The notes under the pieces: model-generated
Told to the model about the DNA's origin: nothing
Database searches by the model: none
The model's input: only the letters and a program-made list of their open reading frames with translations
Source: Amycolatopsis taiwanensis DSM 45107
Lineage (GTDB): Bacteria; Actinomycetota; Actinomycetes; Mycobacteriales; Pseudonocardiaceae
DNA length: 64,000 bases
Reading direction: 5' to 3'
NCBI RefSeq assembly: GCF_000519205.1
Contig: NZ_JAFB01000030.1
Location: forward strand, 47,044 to 111,043
Shown here: piece after piece, positions 1 through 8,926 of the stretch
Numbering within the stretch: position 1 is the first letter of the stretch
How the letters are laid out: each line of letters begins with the position of its first letter
Made by a program: the position numbers and the translations under genes

Positions 1-1926
1 TGGGTTCCCTTGCAGGACAAGGAAGTCACCTACTACGGCCAGCCGATCGGCTTCGTGGTGGCGGAGACCTACGAACAGGCCCGGGACGCGGCGATGCTCG
101 TCGAGGTCTCCTACCACGCTCGGCCGGCGCTGACCTCGCTGGCGGATGGCCTTGCCTCGGCCGAGGATCCGCCCCCAGGGGGCCGGGAAGACTCGGCGTC
201 CTTCACCGTCCTGGCGCCCGGAGTCGAGTCCATTGAGGACGCACTGGCCGCAAGCCCGGTGGTCGTCGAGGCGACCTACGCCACCGCGACCCAGCACCAC
301 GCCGCCATGGAGCCACATTCCGCGGTCGCGGTGTGGGACTCCGGCGAACTGACCATCTACAGTGGAAACCAGGCGTCCGACCTCCTGGCACTGGACCTGG
401 GCAGCGCACTGGACGAGGAGTCGGTCCGCGCGGTGAATCCGTTCGTGGGCGGGGCTTTCGGCGGCAAGGCCCGCGCGTCCGCGCCGGCGCTCCTGGCCGC
501 CGCCGCGGCCAGGGTCCTCGGCCGTCCGGTCAAGGCCGTGCTCGGCCGGGAACAGGTCTTCACCGCGACCGCGGGCCGCGCCGCGACGGTCCAGAACATC
601 TCCCTCGGCGCGGACGCCACCGGCACCCTGATCGCGCTCCGCCACGACTCGTGGTGCAGCACGGCGGCGGACCGGTCGTTCGTCGAACCGACCTCGCACG
701 GCTCGCGAGAGTGGTACGCCGCCCAGAACCTGGCGATCAGCCAGAAGATCGTGCCGCTGAACATCCCACCGACCACGTTCATGCGGGCGCCGGGTGAGGC
801 ACCCGGCTCCTTCGCGCTGGAGAGCGCGATCGACGAGCTCGCGGTCGCACTGAACATGGATCCGATCGAGTTGCGTCTGCGCAACAACTCGACCGCACCG
901 CTCGGCAAGGATCTGCAGTGGTCGAGCAAGCATCTCGACGAGTGCCTCCGCATCGGCGCGGCCCGGTTCGGCTGGGCGAACCGCTCGCCACACGGCCACA
1001 CCGACGGTGACTGGCTCGTGGGGCTGGGCATGGCCACCGCGATGTTCCCCGCCCTGCGGTTCCCGGCCACGGTCGAGATCTGTCTGCAGGCGGACGACAC
1101 GGCGGTGGTCGCGACCAGCGGAGCGGACCCGGGAACCGGCCTGTTGACCGTGCTTTCCTTGGTGGGAGCCGAATCACTGGACATCTCGCCCGAGCGGATC
1201 ACACCGCGGCTGGGCGACTCGGCGTTCCCCGCCGGTGGCATGTCCGGCGGCTCGACCGCCACGGCGAGCGCGGGTACGGCCATCATGATCGCCGCGGCCA
1301 AGGTGATCGATGAACTGCTGGCGCTGGCCTCGTCGGCAGGCGCACCGTTCGACGGAATGGAGGTCACGTACGCGGAGGGTCGCGTGCTGGCCGGCGGCCG
1401 GGCGATGACGTTCGGCGAACTGCTGCGGGCGCTGCACCGCTCGTCGATCTCCGCGACCGGTTCGTCCGCCCCCGGTGAGGAGTTGACCAAGCACTCGTTC
1501 AGTTCGTTCGGCGCCCAGTTCTGCGAGGTCCGCGTGCACCGGTGGACACGCGAAGCCCGCGTGTCCCGCATGCTCGGCGTGTTCGACTCCGGCCGGATCA
1601 TCAACGAAAAGGCGGCTCGCAGCCAGATCGTCGGCGGCATGATCTGGGGCGTGTCGGCCGCGCTCCACGAGGGCCTGGAGATCGAGGCGAACGGCCGCCT
1701 GGCCAACGGTGACTTCGCGGGCTACCTGCTCCCGGTGAACGCCGACATTCCCGATGTGGACGTCCACTTCGTCGAGTACCCGGACACACTGCACAACGCC
1801 GTCGGCGCGAAAGGACTCGGCGAGATCGGTGTCGTCGGCATGGCGGCAGCCGTCGCCAACGCCGTTTACAACGCCACTGGCATCCGGGTCCGCCACCTCC
1901 CCATCGCCATCGAGGATCTCCTGTAG
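1..1926 (+). CDS. Xanthine dehydrogenase/aldehyde oxidase-type molybdenum-binding subunit (5'-truncated by the window edge)
   Basis: This is the catalytic large subunit of a molybdenum hydroxylase, a family that hydroxylates purines, aldehydes or N-heterocycles using a molybdopterin cofactor. The reading frame is open from base 1, so the N-terminus lies outside the window; about 641 residues are visible. Family landmarks are the glycine-rich NPFVGGAFGGK stretch (about residue 140), the segment TTFMRAPGEAPGSFALE that contains the cofactor-proximal arginine, and the C-terminal GAKGLGEIGVVG loop with the conserved glutamate that acts as base in this family. It is not a CO dehydrogenase CoxL: the AYxCSFR active-site loop is absent. 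The small FeS and FAD subunits are not visible and probably lie upstream. A strong terminator follows. The substrate cannot be read from the sequence. Confidence 0.88.
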   Translation, partial: WVPLQDKEVTYYGQPIGFVVAETYEQARDAAMLVEVSYHARPALTSLADGLASAEDPPPGGREDSASFTVLAPGVESIEDALAASPVVVEATYATATQHHAAMEPHSAVAVWDSGELTIYSGNQASDLLALDLGSALDEESVRAVNPFVGGAFGGKARASAPALLAAAAARVLGRPVKAVLGREQVFTATAGRAATVQNISLGADATGTLIALRHDSWCSTAADRSFVEPTSHGSREWYAAQNLAISQKIVPLNIPPTTFMRAPGEAPGSFALESAIDELAVALNMDPIELRLRNNSTAPLGKDLQWSSKHLDECLRIGAARFGWANRSPHGHTDGDWLVGLGMATAMFPALRFPATVEICLQADDTAVVATSGADPGTGLLTVLSLVGAESLDISPERITPRLGDSAFPAGGMSGGSTATASAGTAIMIAAAKVIDELLALASSAGAPFDGMEVTYAEGRVLAGGRAMTFGELLRALHRSSISATGSSAPGEELTKHSFSSFGAQFCEVRVHRWTREARVSRMLGVFDSGRIINEKAARSQIVGGMIWGVSAALHEGLEIEANGRLANGDFAGYLLPVNADIPDVDVHFVEYPDTLHNAVGAKGLGEIGVVGMAAAVANAVYNATGIRVRHLPIAIEDLL

Positions 1927-1939
1927 GAGGTCTGAACAC

Positions 1940-1976
1940 GGCCGGTTCCGTCACCTGCACGGAACCGGCCTTTTTT
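1940..1976 (+). terminator. Rho-independent terminator
   Basis: A perfect 12-bp stem (GGCCGGTTCCGT at 1940-1951 and ACGGAACCGGCC at 1959-1970) with a 7-nt loop is followed by six T residues. It lies 13 nt after the stop of the molybdenum hydroxylase gene and ends its transcription. It could also act on the convergent gene that ends at 2053, although the T tract favours the plus strand. Confidence 0.92.
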
Positions 1977-2052
1977 CACGGGTGCGGAAGGGACGTGCGG
2001 AATTCGTGGCTGGAGCTGACGGCATCGGCCCCGGCGACCACCTGGCAGCGGT

Positions 2053-2739
2053 TTATTGGACGGCCTGTTGGCGTCGCCGTTCGCCGGATCGTTTGCCGTA
2101 CACCGCGGTGCCCATCACCAACCCCGCCATCACCACATACGGCACCACGTTGGTGATCACCACCATGGTGTCCACCGACAGCAGGTAGGTGAGTGCGATG
2201 CACACCGCCGCGGTGAGGAACACCGCCACGCCCCACACCACGGTCAGCATCCGCTGCGAACGCCGGAACCCCGGGTACTGCCAAAGCCCGTTCCACCAGT
2301 CGATCCGTGCCGGGTCGCCGTTCGTGGCGAACCGGCGACCGAAGTAGAACATCAGGGGCCGGGGCGCAAGCAGCGACGCGAGCAGCACCAGCCCGAACAG
2401 CCCGAAGCCCGCGGACTCCTTCACCAGCACCAGCCGTGGGCTGTTGAACGCGAGCATGCTGATCACCCCGACCGCGATGAACACCAGCACCATCAGGCCG
2501 AACTCGTCCACCCGCCGGTCCTTGAGCAGCCGGAAGACGATCTCCACCGCCGGCCACACGCCGCTGAGCAGTAGTGCCGGCACTTGACCGACGCCGCGAT
2601 CGGCCAGCACGTCGTAGGTGACAATGGGTAACGCGATGTTGAAGACAACGGTGACGATCCACCCGACTGCAATGGCAGCGCCACTACTCGCGCGAGCCCG
2701 CGGTGGAACCTGCTCTGGAGCCTGCTGCGGCATGCTCAC
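2053..2739 (-). CDS. VC0807-like integral membrane protein
   Basis: A membrane protein of about 228 residues with some six hydrophobic segments, for example IAVGWIVTVVFNIALPIVTY near the N-terminus and two strongly hydrophobic segments (TVVWGVAVFLTAAVC, VVITNVVPYVVMAGLVMG) near the C-terminus. The charged motif RFATNGDPARIDWWN and the overall layout resemble the VC0807 family of uncharacterised actinobacterial membrane proteins. The GTG at 2739 is preferred because GGGAGG lies 7 nt upstream; an ATG two codons later is the alternative. It is divergently transcribed from the PaaX-like regulator 38 nt away, so the two may be co-regulated. The function is unknown. Confidence 0.7.
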   Translation of the reverse strand: MSMPQQAPEQVPPRARASSGAAIAVGWIVTVVFNIALPIVTYDVLADRGVGQVPALLLSGVWPAVEIVFRLLKDRRVDEFGLMVLVFIAVGVISMLAFNSPRLVLVKESAGFGLFGLVLLASLLAPRPLMFYFGRRFATNGDPARIDWWNGLWQYPGFRRSQRMLTVVWGVAVFLTAAVCIALTYLLSVDTMVVITNVVPYVVMAGLVMGTAVYGKRSGERRRQQAVQ

Positions 2740-2777
2740 GTCGACGCCTCCCAGGAGTTGCAGAAAGAATAACGCTC

Positions 2778-3614
2778 GTGAACAGTAGCGCAACTTATCC
2801 CGAGCTTGAAACAGGGGAACGCGGCCGCTCCATCGGGCTGGTGCCGTTCCTGTTCGGCCTGGCCGGCACGCAGTCTGTGCCCGCGAAGGTGATCAACCAC
2901 CTGCTGGTCGATCTCGGTATGTCGGCGGCGGCCGCGAAGGCCCAACTGGCCCGGATGCGCCAGCGCGGCCAACTGACCGCGACCCGGCACGGCCGCACCG
3001 TCGACTACCAGCTGGCCGGCCCGTTCGGCGAGTCCTTCCACCGGATCCGCTCCGGCATGGGCGCTTCGCCACCGGAGTGGCGGGGCTCGTTCCATGCGCT
3101 GCTGTACCAGGTGCCCGAGTCGGCACGGGCGTTCCGCGACCATTTCCGCCGCAACGCGTTGCTGGTCGGCTACGGTCTGCTCCAGCAGGGTGTGTTGATC
3201 GCGCCGGCCGACCGCACCGAGTCCCTGGCGGCCATTCTGGCCCGCCGTCCGTCGGCCGCCACGATCTACCCGGCCACCCTGCACCTGGCGCTGCCCGATG
3301 CGCGCAGCGCCGCCGCCGCGGCGTGGGCGCTGCCCGAGATCGAGCAGCGCTACTTGCGGCACTGCCACGACCTGCGGGAGGCGCTCGCCCGCTCGGCTCG
3401 ACCGGAGCCGGGCGCGGCGGCCCTGCGCCGGTTTGCCGAACTGGTCAACGGACCGATGATCGACACCCTGCTGGCGCCGAGCCTGCCCACCGAGCTGCTG
3501 CCGAAGGACTGGCCGGGTCGTCAACTGTTCGAGCTGATCGGAGAGGTCAACGATCGCTACGGACCCGCAACGAGCCGCTATGTGCGTGATCTGATCGAGC
3601 AAGCCCGCAGCTAG
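2778..3614 (+). CDS. PaaX-like transcriptional regulator
   Basis: A protein of about 278 residues resembling the PaaX family of winged-helix repressors, whose founding member controls phenylacetate catabolism through phenylacetyl-CoA. The N-terminal section (GLVPFLFGLAGTQSVPAK, then LLVDLGMSAAAAKAQLARM and a basic wing) fits the PaaX DNA-binding domain. The middle part containing WRGSFHALLYQVPESARAFR resembles the family's core domain. No paa catabolic genes are nearby, so phenylacetyl-CoA should not be assumed as ligand. The GTG at 2778 is chosen because longer in-frame starts would run into the divergent gene. It may autoregulate from the 38-bp divergent promoter region. Confidence 0.72.
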   Translation: MNSSATYPELETGERGRSIGLVPFLFGLAGTQSVPAKVINHLLVDLGMSAAAAKAQLARMRQRGQLTATRHGRTVDYQLAGPFGESFHRIRSGMGASPPEWRGSFHALLYQVPESARAFRDHFRRNALLVGYGLLQQGVLIAPADRTESLAAILARRPSAATIYPATLHLALPDARSAAAAAWALPEIEQRYLRHCHDLREALARSARPEPGAAALRRFAELVNGPMIDTLLAPSLPTELLPKDWPGRQLFELIGEVNDRYGPATSRYVRDLIEQARS

Positions 3615-3662
3615 TCGGCCGCAGGCTGGTCGCCATCGAGGACCGCCCGAGCTGGGCGGGTC

Positions 3663-3699
3663 GCGCGACCTGGCCGGCGTCCGCAGGGTCAGGTCGCGC
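3663..3699. terminator. Bidirectional hairpin between convergent genes
   Basis: An inverted repeat, GCGCGACCTG at 3663-3672 and CAGGTCGCGC at 3690-3699, lies between the PaaX-like gene (ends 3614) and the convergent TetR gene and overlaps the last codons of the latter. There is no T tract, as is common in high-GC actinobacteria. Confidence 0.5.
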
Positions 3700-4219
3700 C
3701 GAGGCGGCGCAGGACCTCGGGTAGGCGCTCCAGCAACGGTTGCGGGGCCGGTCCGCCCATCGTCGCTCGCAAATAGAGCCCGTCACCGAGCACGCTGACG
3801 ATCTCGGCGGTCAGCGGGTCGTCGATGTGCTCGGCCAGCAGGGCCGTCCAGCGCCGGCCGACTTCGACCATGGTCTCGGCTACCTTCGACTCGCTGCTGA
3901 GCAGGCGCAGCACGGCAACCGAGCAGCGGTGCCCCGGGTTGTCCATGCTCGCGTCGGTGACCGACGACCGGAGGTAGTACTGCAGCACGCCCTCGGGCGC
4001 CGTGCGGGCGTGCTCGATGTCGGCTGCGGTCAGCCGTAGCAGGCGGTCGAGAAGGCCGTTGAGCAGGGCGTCCTTGGAGCCGAAGTGGTACAGCAGGCCG
4101 CCTTTGGACACCTTGGCTCTCGCCGCGACGGCGTCCAGCGTGACGGCGGCCGAACCGCTCTCGATGAGGATCTCCTGAAAGGCGTCGAGGATCTGCTCCC
4201 GCGCTGATGGTCGTCCCAT
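3689..4219 (-). CDS. TetR-family repressor of the adjacent MFS pump
   Basis: A 176-residue TetR/AcrR regulator. The N-terminal helix-turn-helix domain spans about residues 5-50 and shows the canonical recognition region (ARAKVSKGGLLYHFGSKDAL). The rest is a small all-helical ligand-binding domain. The gene is divergent from an EmrB/QacA-type exporter. The space between them holds a perfect 24-bp palindrome 8 nt upstream of this ATG and a related imperfect copy nearer the exporter, so autoregulation plus repression of the exporter is the likely arrangement. The inducing compound is unknown. Confidence 0.9.
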   Translation of the reverse strand: MGRPSAREQILDAFQEILIESGSAAVTLDAVAARAKVSKGGLLYHFGSKDALLNGLLDRLLRLTAADIEHARTAPEGVLQYYLRSSVTDASMDNPGHRCSVAVLRLLSSESKVAETMVEVGRRWTALLAEHIDDPLTAEIVSVLGDGLYLRATMGGPAPQPLLERLPEVLRRLGAT

Positions 4220-4227
4220 ACCCTTTG

Positions 4228-4290
4228 ACTATACCGTCCGGACGGTATAGTTTTGCAAGGACGGTTACTATACCGTCCGGACTGTTCAGT
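4228..4290. promoter_or_regulatory. Twin TetR operators between divergent genes
   Basis: Site 1 (4228-4251) is a perfect 24-bp palindrome with half-site ACTATACCGTCC. Site 2 (4267-4290) keeps the left half exactly but has a degenerate right half, GGACTGTTCAGT. Their starts are 39 bp apart. The A/T-rich half-sites stand out in this high-GC DNA and flank the start regions of the TetR and MFS genes, which is the usual layout for TetR autoregulation. Confidence 0.88.
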
Positions 4291-4307
4291 TAGAAAGGGA
4301 AGAGGGA

Positions 4308-5846
4308 ATGACGACAACGGGTCGCCGGCACTGGATCGCTTTGGCGGTGCTGGTGCTGCCCGTGCTGCTGATGAGCGTCGACATGACCGTGCTCGGGTTC
4401 GCCCTGCCGTACCTGAGCGAGGACATCGGGCCGAGCGGCGCCGAGCAACTGTGGATCGTCGATATCTATTCGTTCGTGCTCGGCGGGCTGCTGGTGCTCA
4501 TGGGCACGCTGGGCGACCGGATCGGGCGGCGCAAGCTCCTGCTCTCCGGCGCCGTGGTGTTCGGCGGCGCCTCGGTGCTGGCGGCGTTCGCCACGAGCCC
4601 GGCGCTGCTCATCGCCGCGCGGGCGCTGCTCGGGGTCGGCGGGGCGACGCTGATGCCGTCCACGCTGTCGTTGATCCGCAGCATCTTCACCGACTCCGCG
4701 CAGCGCCGGGTCGCGATCGCCGTGTGGGGCGCCGGGTTCTCCGGCGGCATGGCCGCCGGCCCGGTCGTGGGCGGCTGGCTGTTGGAGCACTACTGGTGGG
4801 GCTCGGTGTTCCTGATCAACGTGCCGGTGATGCTGGTGCTGCTCGTCGCCGGACCGTTGCTCCTGCCGGAGGCGCGGGACCCGGCGCCTGGCCGTTTCGA
4901 CCCGATCTCGGCGTTGTTGTCGCTGGCGGCGATCCTGCCGGTGGTCTTCGGGATCAAGCGATTCGCCGCGCACGGGGCCGATCCGTTCGCGGTCCTTGCC
5001 GTGCTCGCGGGGCTCGTGTTCGCCGTCGTGTTCGTGCGCAGGCAGCGCGGGCTACCCGACCCGATGCTCGATCTCACGCTGTTCCGGCATCGCGCGTTCA
5101 GCGTTTCGGTGCTGACGAACATGCTCGGGGTGTTCGCGCTTGCCGGGCTCCTTTTCCTGGTTCCGCAGTACCTTCAGCTCGTGCTGGGGCTGCGCCCGAT
5201 GACAGCGGCGCTGTGGCTGCTGCCCACCACCGCGGCGGGTGTCGCCGGCTCGCTTGCGGCGGCGCGGCTGGCGCGACGGGTTCAGTTGCCCTGGCTCATC
5301 GGCGGCGGGTTGCTCGCCGGAGCCGCGGGATTCCTGGTGCTCGTGCAGATCGGTGTGGACGGTGGCCTGGCGATGCTCGTGCTCGGCCTGGTGCTGGTCG
5401 GTTTCGGCGTGCCGCTGTCGGAGACGCTCACCAACGACCTCATCATCACGGTGGCTCCTCCCGAACGTGCGGGTGCGGCCTCGGCGATCTCCGAAACCGG
5501 CTACGAGCTGGGCGGCGCGCTCGGTACGGCGATCATGGGCAGCATCGCGGCCGCCGTCTACCGGGCGGGTGTGCCCGTCGACGCCGGGGATGCCGCACGC
5601 GAGACCTTGGGCAGCGCCGTCGCCACCTCCGCCCACCTGCCGGCCGAGCAGGCCGCGCCGCTGCTGGCCGCGGTCAGGGAGGCGTTCGTGCACGGGCTGC
5701 AGGTCAGTGCGGTCGGGGGCGCGGCCCTGCTCGCCTTCGCGTCGGTGCAGGCGATGGTGCTCCTGCGCCAGGGCCGCACCGAGTCCGGACGCGACGAGTC
5801 CGGCACCGCCGGGGAAGGGCTGGCCACGCAGGCAGGTGCTCGGTAA
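4308..5846 (+). CDS. MFS drug efflux transporter, DHA2 (EmrB/QacA, 14-TM) type
   Basis: A 512-residue exporter predicted to use proton motive force to expel small amphipathic compounds. It has about 14 transmembrane segments. The loop 2-3 motif GDRIGRRK (about residue 70) and the antiporter-type motif WGAGFSGGMAAGPVVGGWL (about residues 140-160) are characteristic of the DHA2 family. The start follows the purine-rich AAAGGGAAGAGGGA. It is divergent from its likely TetR repressor across two operators. The following LysR gene begins 9 nt after the stop, so they may be co-transcribed. Confidence 0.9.
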   Translation: MTTTGRRHWIALAVLVLPVLLMSVDMTVLGFALPYLSEDIGPSGAEQLWIVDIYSFVLGGLLVLMGTLGDRIGRRKLLLSGAVVFGGASVLAAFATSPALLIAARALLGVGGATLMPSTLSLIRSIFTDSAQRRVAIAVWGAGFSGGMAAGPVVGGWLLEHYWWGSVFLINVPVMLVLLVAGPLLLPEARDPAPGRFDPISALLSLAAILPVVFGIKRFAAHGADPFAVLAVLAGLVFAVVFVRRQRGLPDPMLDLTLFRHRAFSVSVLTNMLGVFALAGLLFLVPQYLQLVLGLRPMTAALWLLPTTAAGVAGSLAAARLARRVQLPWLIGGGLLAGAAGFLVLVQIGVDGGLAMLVLGLVLVGFGVPLSETLTNDLIITVAPPERAGAASAISETGYELGGALGTAIMGSIAAAVYRAGVPVDAGDAARETLGSAVATSAHLPAEQAAPLLAAVREAFVHGLQVSAVGGAALLAFASVQAMVLLRQGRTESGRDESGTAGEGLATQAGAR

Positions 5847-5855
5847 GACGAGGGG

Positions 5856-6764
5856 ATGACAACCACAGCGAGACTGCGCGCCTTCGTCACCGTGGCCGAC
5901 ACCGGTTCGGTGCGTGCCGCGGCGGCCCGGCTGGTGCTGACCGAATCCGCGGTGTCGGCGGCCATCGGTGCGCTCAGCGACGAGGTGGGCGTACCGATGG
6001 TCGAGCGGGACGGGCGGGGCGTGCGGCTGACCCCATCGGGGGTGACCTTCGCCGGGTACGCCCGCGCCATCCTCGGCCTGCACGACGAGGCGTTCTCCGC
6101 GGCCAGGGGGGACATCGACCCGGCACGCGGTCAGATCCGGCTCGCCGCGGTGACCACCGCCGCCGACCACCTGCTGCCAGCCGCGCTGGCCGGTTTCCGC
6201 GGCGAGTATCCGGAGGTCGAACTCCGGCTGGACGTGGGGACGAGCGAACACGTGTGGGCGCTGCTGGACAGCCACGCGACCGATCTGGTCATCGCCGGGA
6301 GACCGCCACGCGGCACGTCCGACGTCGTGATTCGCGCCGTACGGGCCAACGAACTCGTCCCGGTCGCCGCGCCGTCCGTCGCCGCGACGTTCGAGGCGGG
6401 CGCGACCACGTGGTTGATGCGCGAGGCCGGTTCCGGCACCCGGTCGACGTGCGAAGCGCTGCTCACCGGCCTGGAGGTCGATCCGCCGCGCCTGACCCTC
6501 GGCTCCAACGGCGCGGTCGTCGCCGGCGCGGTCGCCGCCCTGGGCGTCACCCTGGTGTCCCGCGACGCGGTGGCGCGCGAACTCGCCGCCGGCGAGCTGG
6601 TGACCGTGCCGCTGGCGGGTACGCCGCTGCGCCGGCCGTGGCATGCGGTCACCCACCGCAGAACTCCGGCGAGCGTCGACCTGCTGGTGGCGCACTTGCT
6701 CGCCGGCCGTGACTGGCGGCGGCAACGCGGTTCCCTGGCGCGTTCCACCGCCAGGGGGAGATGA
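5856..6764 (+). CDS. LysR-family transcriptional regulator
   Basis: A 302-residue LysR regulator. The N-terminal winged helix (about residues 1-60; TARLRAFVTVADTGSVRAAA, then TESAVSAAIGAL) is followed by a periplasmic-binding-protein-like effector domain beginning around residue 90 (GQIRLAAVTTAADHLLPAAL). It starts 9 nt after the MFS stop and is probably co-transcribed with it. LysR proteins include CbbR, the usual Calvin-cycle activator. This one is about 3 kb from the phosphoribulokinase gene and separated from it by a two-component pair, so a CbbR role is only a weak possibility. Confidence 0.85.
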   Translation: MTTTARLRAFVTVADTGSVRAAAARLVLTESAVSAAIGALSDEVGVPMVERDGRGVRLTPSGVTFAGYARAILGLHDEAFSAARGDIDPARGQIRLAAVTTAADHLLPAALAGFRGEYPEVELRLDVGTSEHVWALLDSHATDLVIAGRPPRGTSDVVIRAVRANELVPVAAPSVAATFEAGATTWLMREAGSGTRSTCEALLTGLEVDPPRLTLGSNGAVVAGAVAALGVTLVSRDAVARELAAGELVTVPLAGTPLRRPWHAVTHRRTPASVDLLVAHLLAGRDWRRQRGSLARSTARGR

Positions 6765-6767
6765 GCG

Positions 6768-7991
6768 CTACCGGATCGGAACCCGGGCGGTGATCGTGGT
6801 CCCCAGGCCGGGACGGGAGGTGACCTCCAGACGGCCGCCGATGATTTCCGCCCGCTCGGCCATGCTGATCATGCCGTAGCCGCCGGACGCGGGGTCGTCG
6901 CCGAAGGACATCCCGTCCCGGTCGAAGCCGCGGCCGTCGTCGCTGACCCGGAGCCGGACCTCACCTTCTTCGCGCCGCAGCCTTAGGTGTGCGGCCCGGG
7001 TCCGGGCATGCTTGACGACGTTCTGCAGCGCCTCCTGTGCGATGCGGTACAGGGCGATCTCGGCGTGTTCCGGAAGCGGGCAATCCTCGACGTCGACCAC
7101 CACGTCCAGTGCATCGAGCGAGCGCGCCAGGCTGGTGAGGCTGTCCGCGAGCCCCAGATCGTCCAGTACCGGCGGCCGCAGGCCGTTGATCGCCGCTCGG
7201 GCGTCGTCGAAGGTGCCCTCGGCGAGCTCCCGCGCCCGGGCGAGCTGCGCGCCGGCGAACTCCGACGAGTCGGTCAGCGCGCCGGCCGCCGCGTCGAGGT
7301 GGAAGCGGAGGCTGACCAGCCGCTGGGTGATGCCGTCATGGATATCCGCGGCGAGCCGGCGCCGCTCGGTTTCTTGCGCGGCGATGACCTGCTCGGTGAA
7401 CCGCTCGTGCGCGCGCTCGCGCGCGGTCAGCCGGCGGTGCAGGCGAGCCTGGTGAACCGCGCCCGCGAGCAGGCTGCCGATCGAGGTGAGGAGCCGGATG
7501 TCCCGGTCGGTGAAGTCGCGCCGGTTCCGGGTGTGCACGTTGAGCACACCCACCAGGCCACTGGGTTTGCTCGACATCGGCACCGACACCATCGACGTGT
7601 AGTCCTCGCCGCGTAACTGCGGGAAGTACCGGTAGCGTGGGTCCCGCTCCTTGTGCTCGACGAGGACGACGGGCTCGCCGCGGCTCGCCGCCCACCCGGC
7701 CACTCCCTCCCCGAGCGGCAGCCGTACCTGCCCGACCTGCTTGTCGAACGGGGGCGTCGCGCCGGCCAAGGTGAGAGACCGGCCGGAGTCGTCGAGAACG
7801 TGGACGAAGCAGACGTCGGTGTTGGTGGCGGCGGCGATCAGCGGCGCCACCCTGGCCGCCAGCAGCGTCAGCTCCGGCCCGGCGGAGATGGCTTCGATGA
7901 TGCCGACCAGCAGCGCGTTCTCGCGTTCCAGGTCGGCCAGGCCAAGTCCTTGCCGCACCGCTGGGCCGCGACCCGACCCGGGGCTGCTCAT
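6768..7991 (-). CDS. GAF-domain sensor histidine kinase (NarX/LiaS-type HisKA_3)
   Basis: A 407-residue sensor kinase with no obvious membrane segment, so probably cytosolic. A GAF domain spans about residues 25-180. It is followed by a HisKA_3 dimerisation region with the phospho-accepting His218 in RRLAADIHDGITQRL, and by a C-terminal HATPase domain containing SDDGRGF and GYGMISMAERA. Its start overlaps the stop of the response-regulator gene by 4 nt (ATGA), so the two are translationally coupled. The GAF domain suggests sensing of a small molecule or redox state. No heme ligand can be assigned by eye. It is the closest visible candidate regulator of the adjacent Calvin-cycle genes. Confidence 0.9.
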   Translation of the reverse strand: MSSPGSGRGPAVRQGLGLADLERENALLVGIIEAISAGPELTLLAARVAPLIAAATNTDVCFVHVLDDSGRSLTLAGATPPFDKQVGQVRLPLGEGVAGWAASRGEPVVLVEHKERDPRYRYFPQLRGEDYTSMVSVPMSSKPSGLVGVLNVHTRNRRDFTDRDIRLLTSIGSLLAGAVHQARLHRRLTARERAHERFTEQVIAAQETERRRLAADIHDGITQRLVSLRFHLDAAAGALTDSSEFAGAQLARARELAEGTFDDARAAINGLRPPVLDDLGLADSLTSLARSLDALDVVVDVEDCPLPEHAEIALYRIAQEALQNVVKHARTRAAHLRLRREEGEVRLRVSDDGRGFDRDGMSFGDDPASGGYGMISMAERAEIIGGRLEVTSRPGLGTTITARVPIR

Positions 7992-8650
7992 CGGAAGATT
8001 CCCTCGCGCAGCGCGGTGGCGACCGCGCCGGCGCGGTCGTTGACCTCGAGCTTGCGGAAGATCGCCCGCACGTGGCTTTTGATGGTCTCCTCGCCGAGCA
8101 CGAGCCGGGCGGCGATCGCGCGATTGGACAGGCCGGCCACCAGGTAGCCGAGGACCTCGCTCTCGCGCTGGGTCAGGCTCAGGTGCGCGCCCGGCCAGAA
8201 CTCACCGGCCTGCAGGCGGGCCGCGGACGCGACGGCACGCCCGGCCATCGTCGGGTCGACCACCTTTCCGCCGTCCGCGACGAGTTCGAGCTGGCGCACC
8301 AGTTCCTCGCCGCTGACCGACTTGAGCAGGTATCCTGCCGCGCCCGCCCGCATGGCCTGGAAAAGGTACTGCTCGTCGTCGTAGGCGCTGAGCAGGACCA
8401 CCTTGCGGCCCGGGTCGGCTTCGATCAGCCGACGGCACAAATCCAGCCCGCTCATGGAGCCGCGCAGCCGCACGTCCGCGACCACGACGTCCGGGTCGAG
8501 GGTGGTGACCAGGGCCTGGGCCTCGGTCGCGTCGAGCGCCTGACCGACGATTCGCACCCGGCCGCGAAACCGTCCCAGCACGGCCTTGAGTCCTTCGAGG
8601 ACCATCGCGTGATCGTCAACCACCACGACCCGCAATGGCTGGCTGTTCAT
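7988..8650 (-). CDS. NarL/LuxR-family response regulator
   Basis: A 220-residue regulator. The receiver domain (about 1-125) carries acidic Asp12/Asp13, the phospho-acceptor Asp59 in PDVVVADVRLRG and the conserved Lys in YLLKS. A C-terminal LuxR-type helix-turn-helix begins near residue 155 (LTQRESEVLGYLVAGLSNRA, then ETIKSHVRAIFRKL). It is the first gene of a two-gene operon with the kinase. Its promoter lies in the 276-bp space shared with the divergent phosphoribulokinase gene, which makes prk a plausible target. Confidence 0.9.
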   Translation of the reverse strand: MNSQPLRVVVVDDHAMVLEGLKAVLGRFRGRVRIVGQALDATEAQALVTTLDPDVVVADVRLRGSMSGLDLCRRLIEADPGRKVVLLSAYDDEQYLFQAMRAGAAGYLLKSVSGEELVRQLELVADGGKVVDPTMAGRAVASAARLQAGEFWPGAHLSLTQRESEVLGYLVAGLSNRAIAARLVLGEETIKSHVRAIFRKLEVNDRAGAVATALREGIFR

Positions 8651-8926
8651 GTCTGGAGTTTACGCGCCGGACACGCCTTTCCGGCGCGCCGCGAAATCCC
8701 CCGCCCGCACCCCCGTGCGGGGGATCGCAGCGCCACCGCCCAGATTTACCTTCGGTGCACGCTGTGTTGTTCGGAACGTGTTCGGGTAGCCAGGCCGTGA
8801 CTTTGGTCGTCGGCCGCCGGTTGACCACGATGGCGGCCTGCCTCCCCGCCCACGTGCAGCGTTGTGCTGGGTCAGCAAGCGTGCTCGTCTCACGTTTTGA
8901 ATAGCCCGCTAGGGGATGGAGATCGC
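8651..8926. promoter_or_regulatory. Divergent promoter region between the response regulator and phosphoribulokinase
   Basis: This 276-bp noncoding stretch must carry the promoters of the response-regulator/kinase operon (minus) and of prk (plus). I see no convincing palindrome or repeat in it. The prk start has the purine-rich GGAG 5 nt upstream. Confidence 0.45.

Noticed and set aside
1..1926. Possible CO dehydrogenase large subunit (coxL), which would fit a carboxydotroph
   Set aside because: The AYxCSFR or AYRGAGR active-site loop is absent; the TTFMRAPGEAPGSF segment and overall motifs fit xanthine dehydrogenase-type enzymes.
4253..6712. Very long alternative reading frames over the MFS and LysR genes on both strands
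   Set aside because: They are Arg/Gly/Ala-rich translations of high-GC codon positions, lack family motifs, and overlap genes with clear motifs and start signals.
5856..6764. LysR regulator as CbbR
   Set aside because: It is adjacent to and probably co-transcribed with a drug exporter and is separated from prk by a two-component operon; no T-N11-A pattern links it to the cbb promoters.
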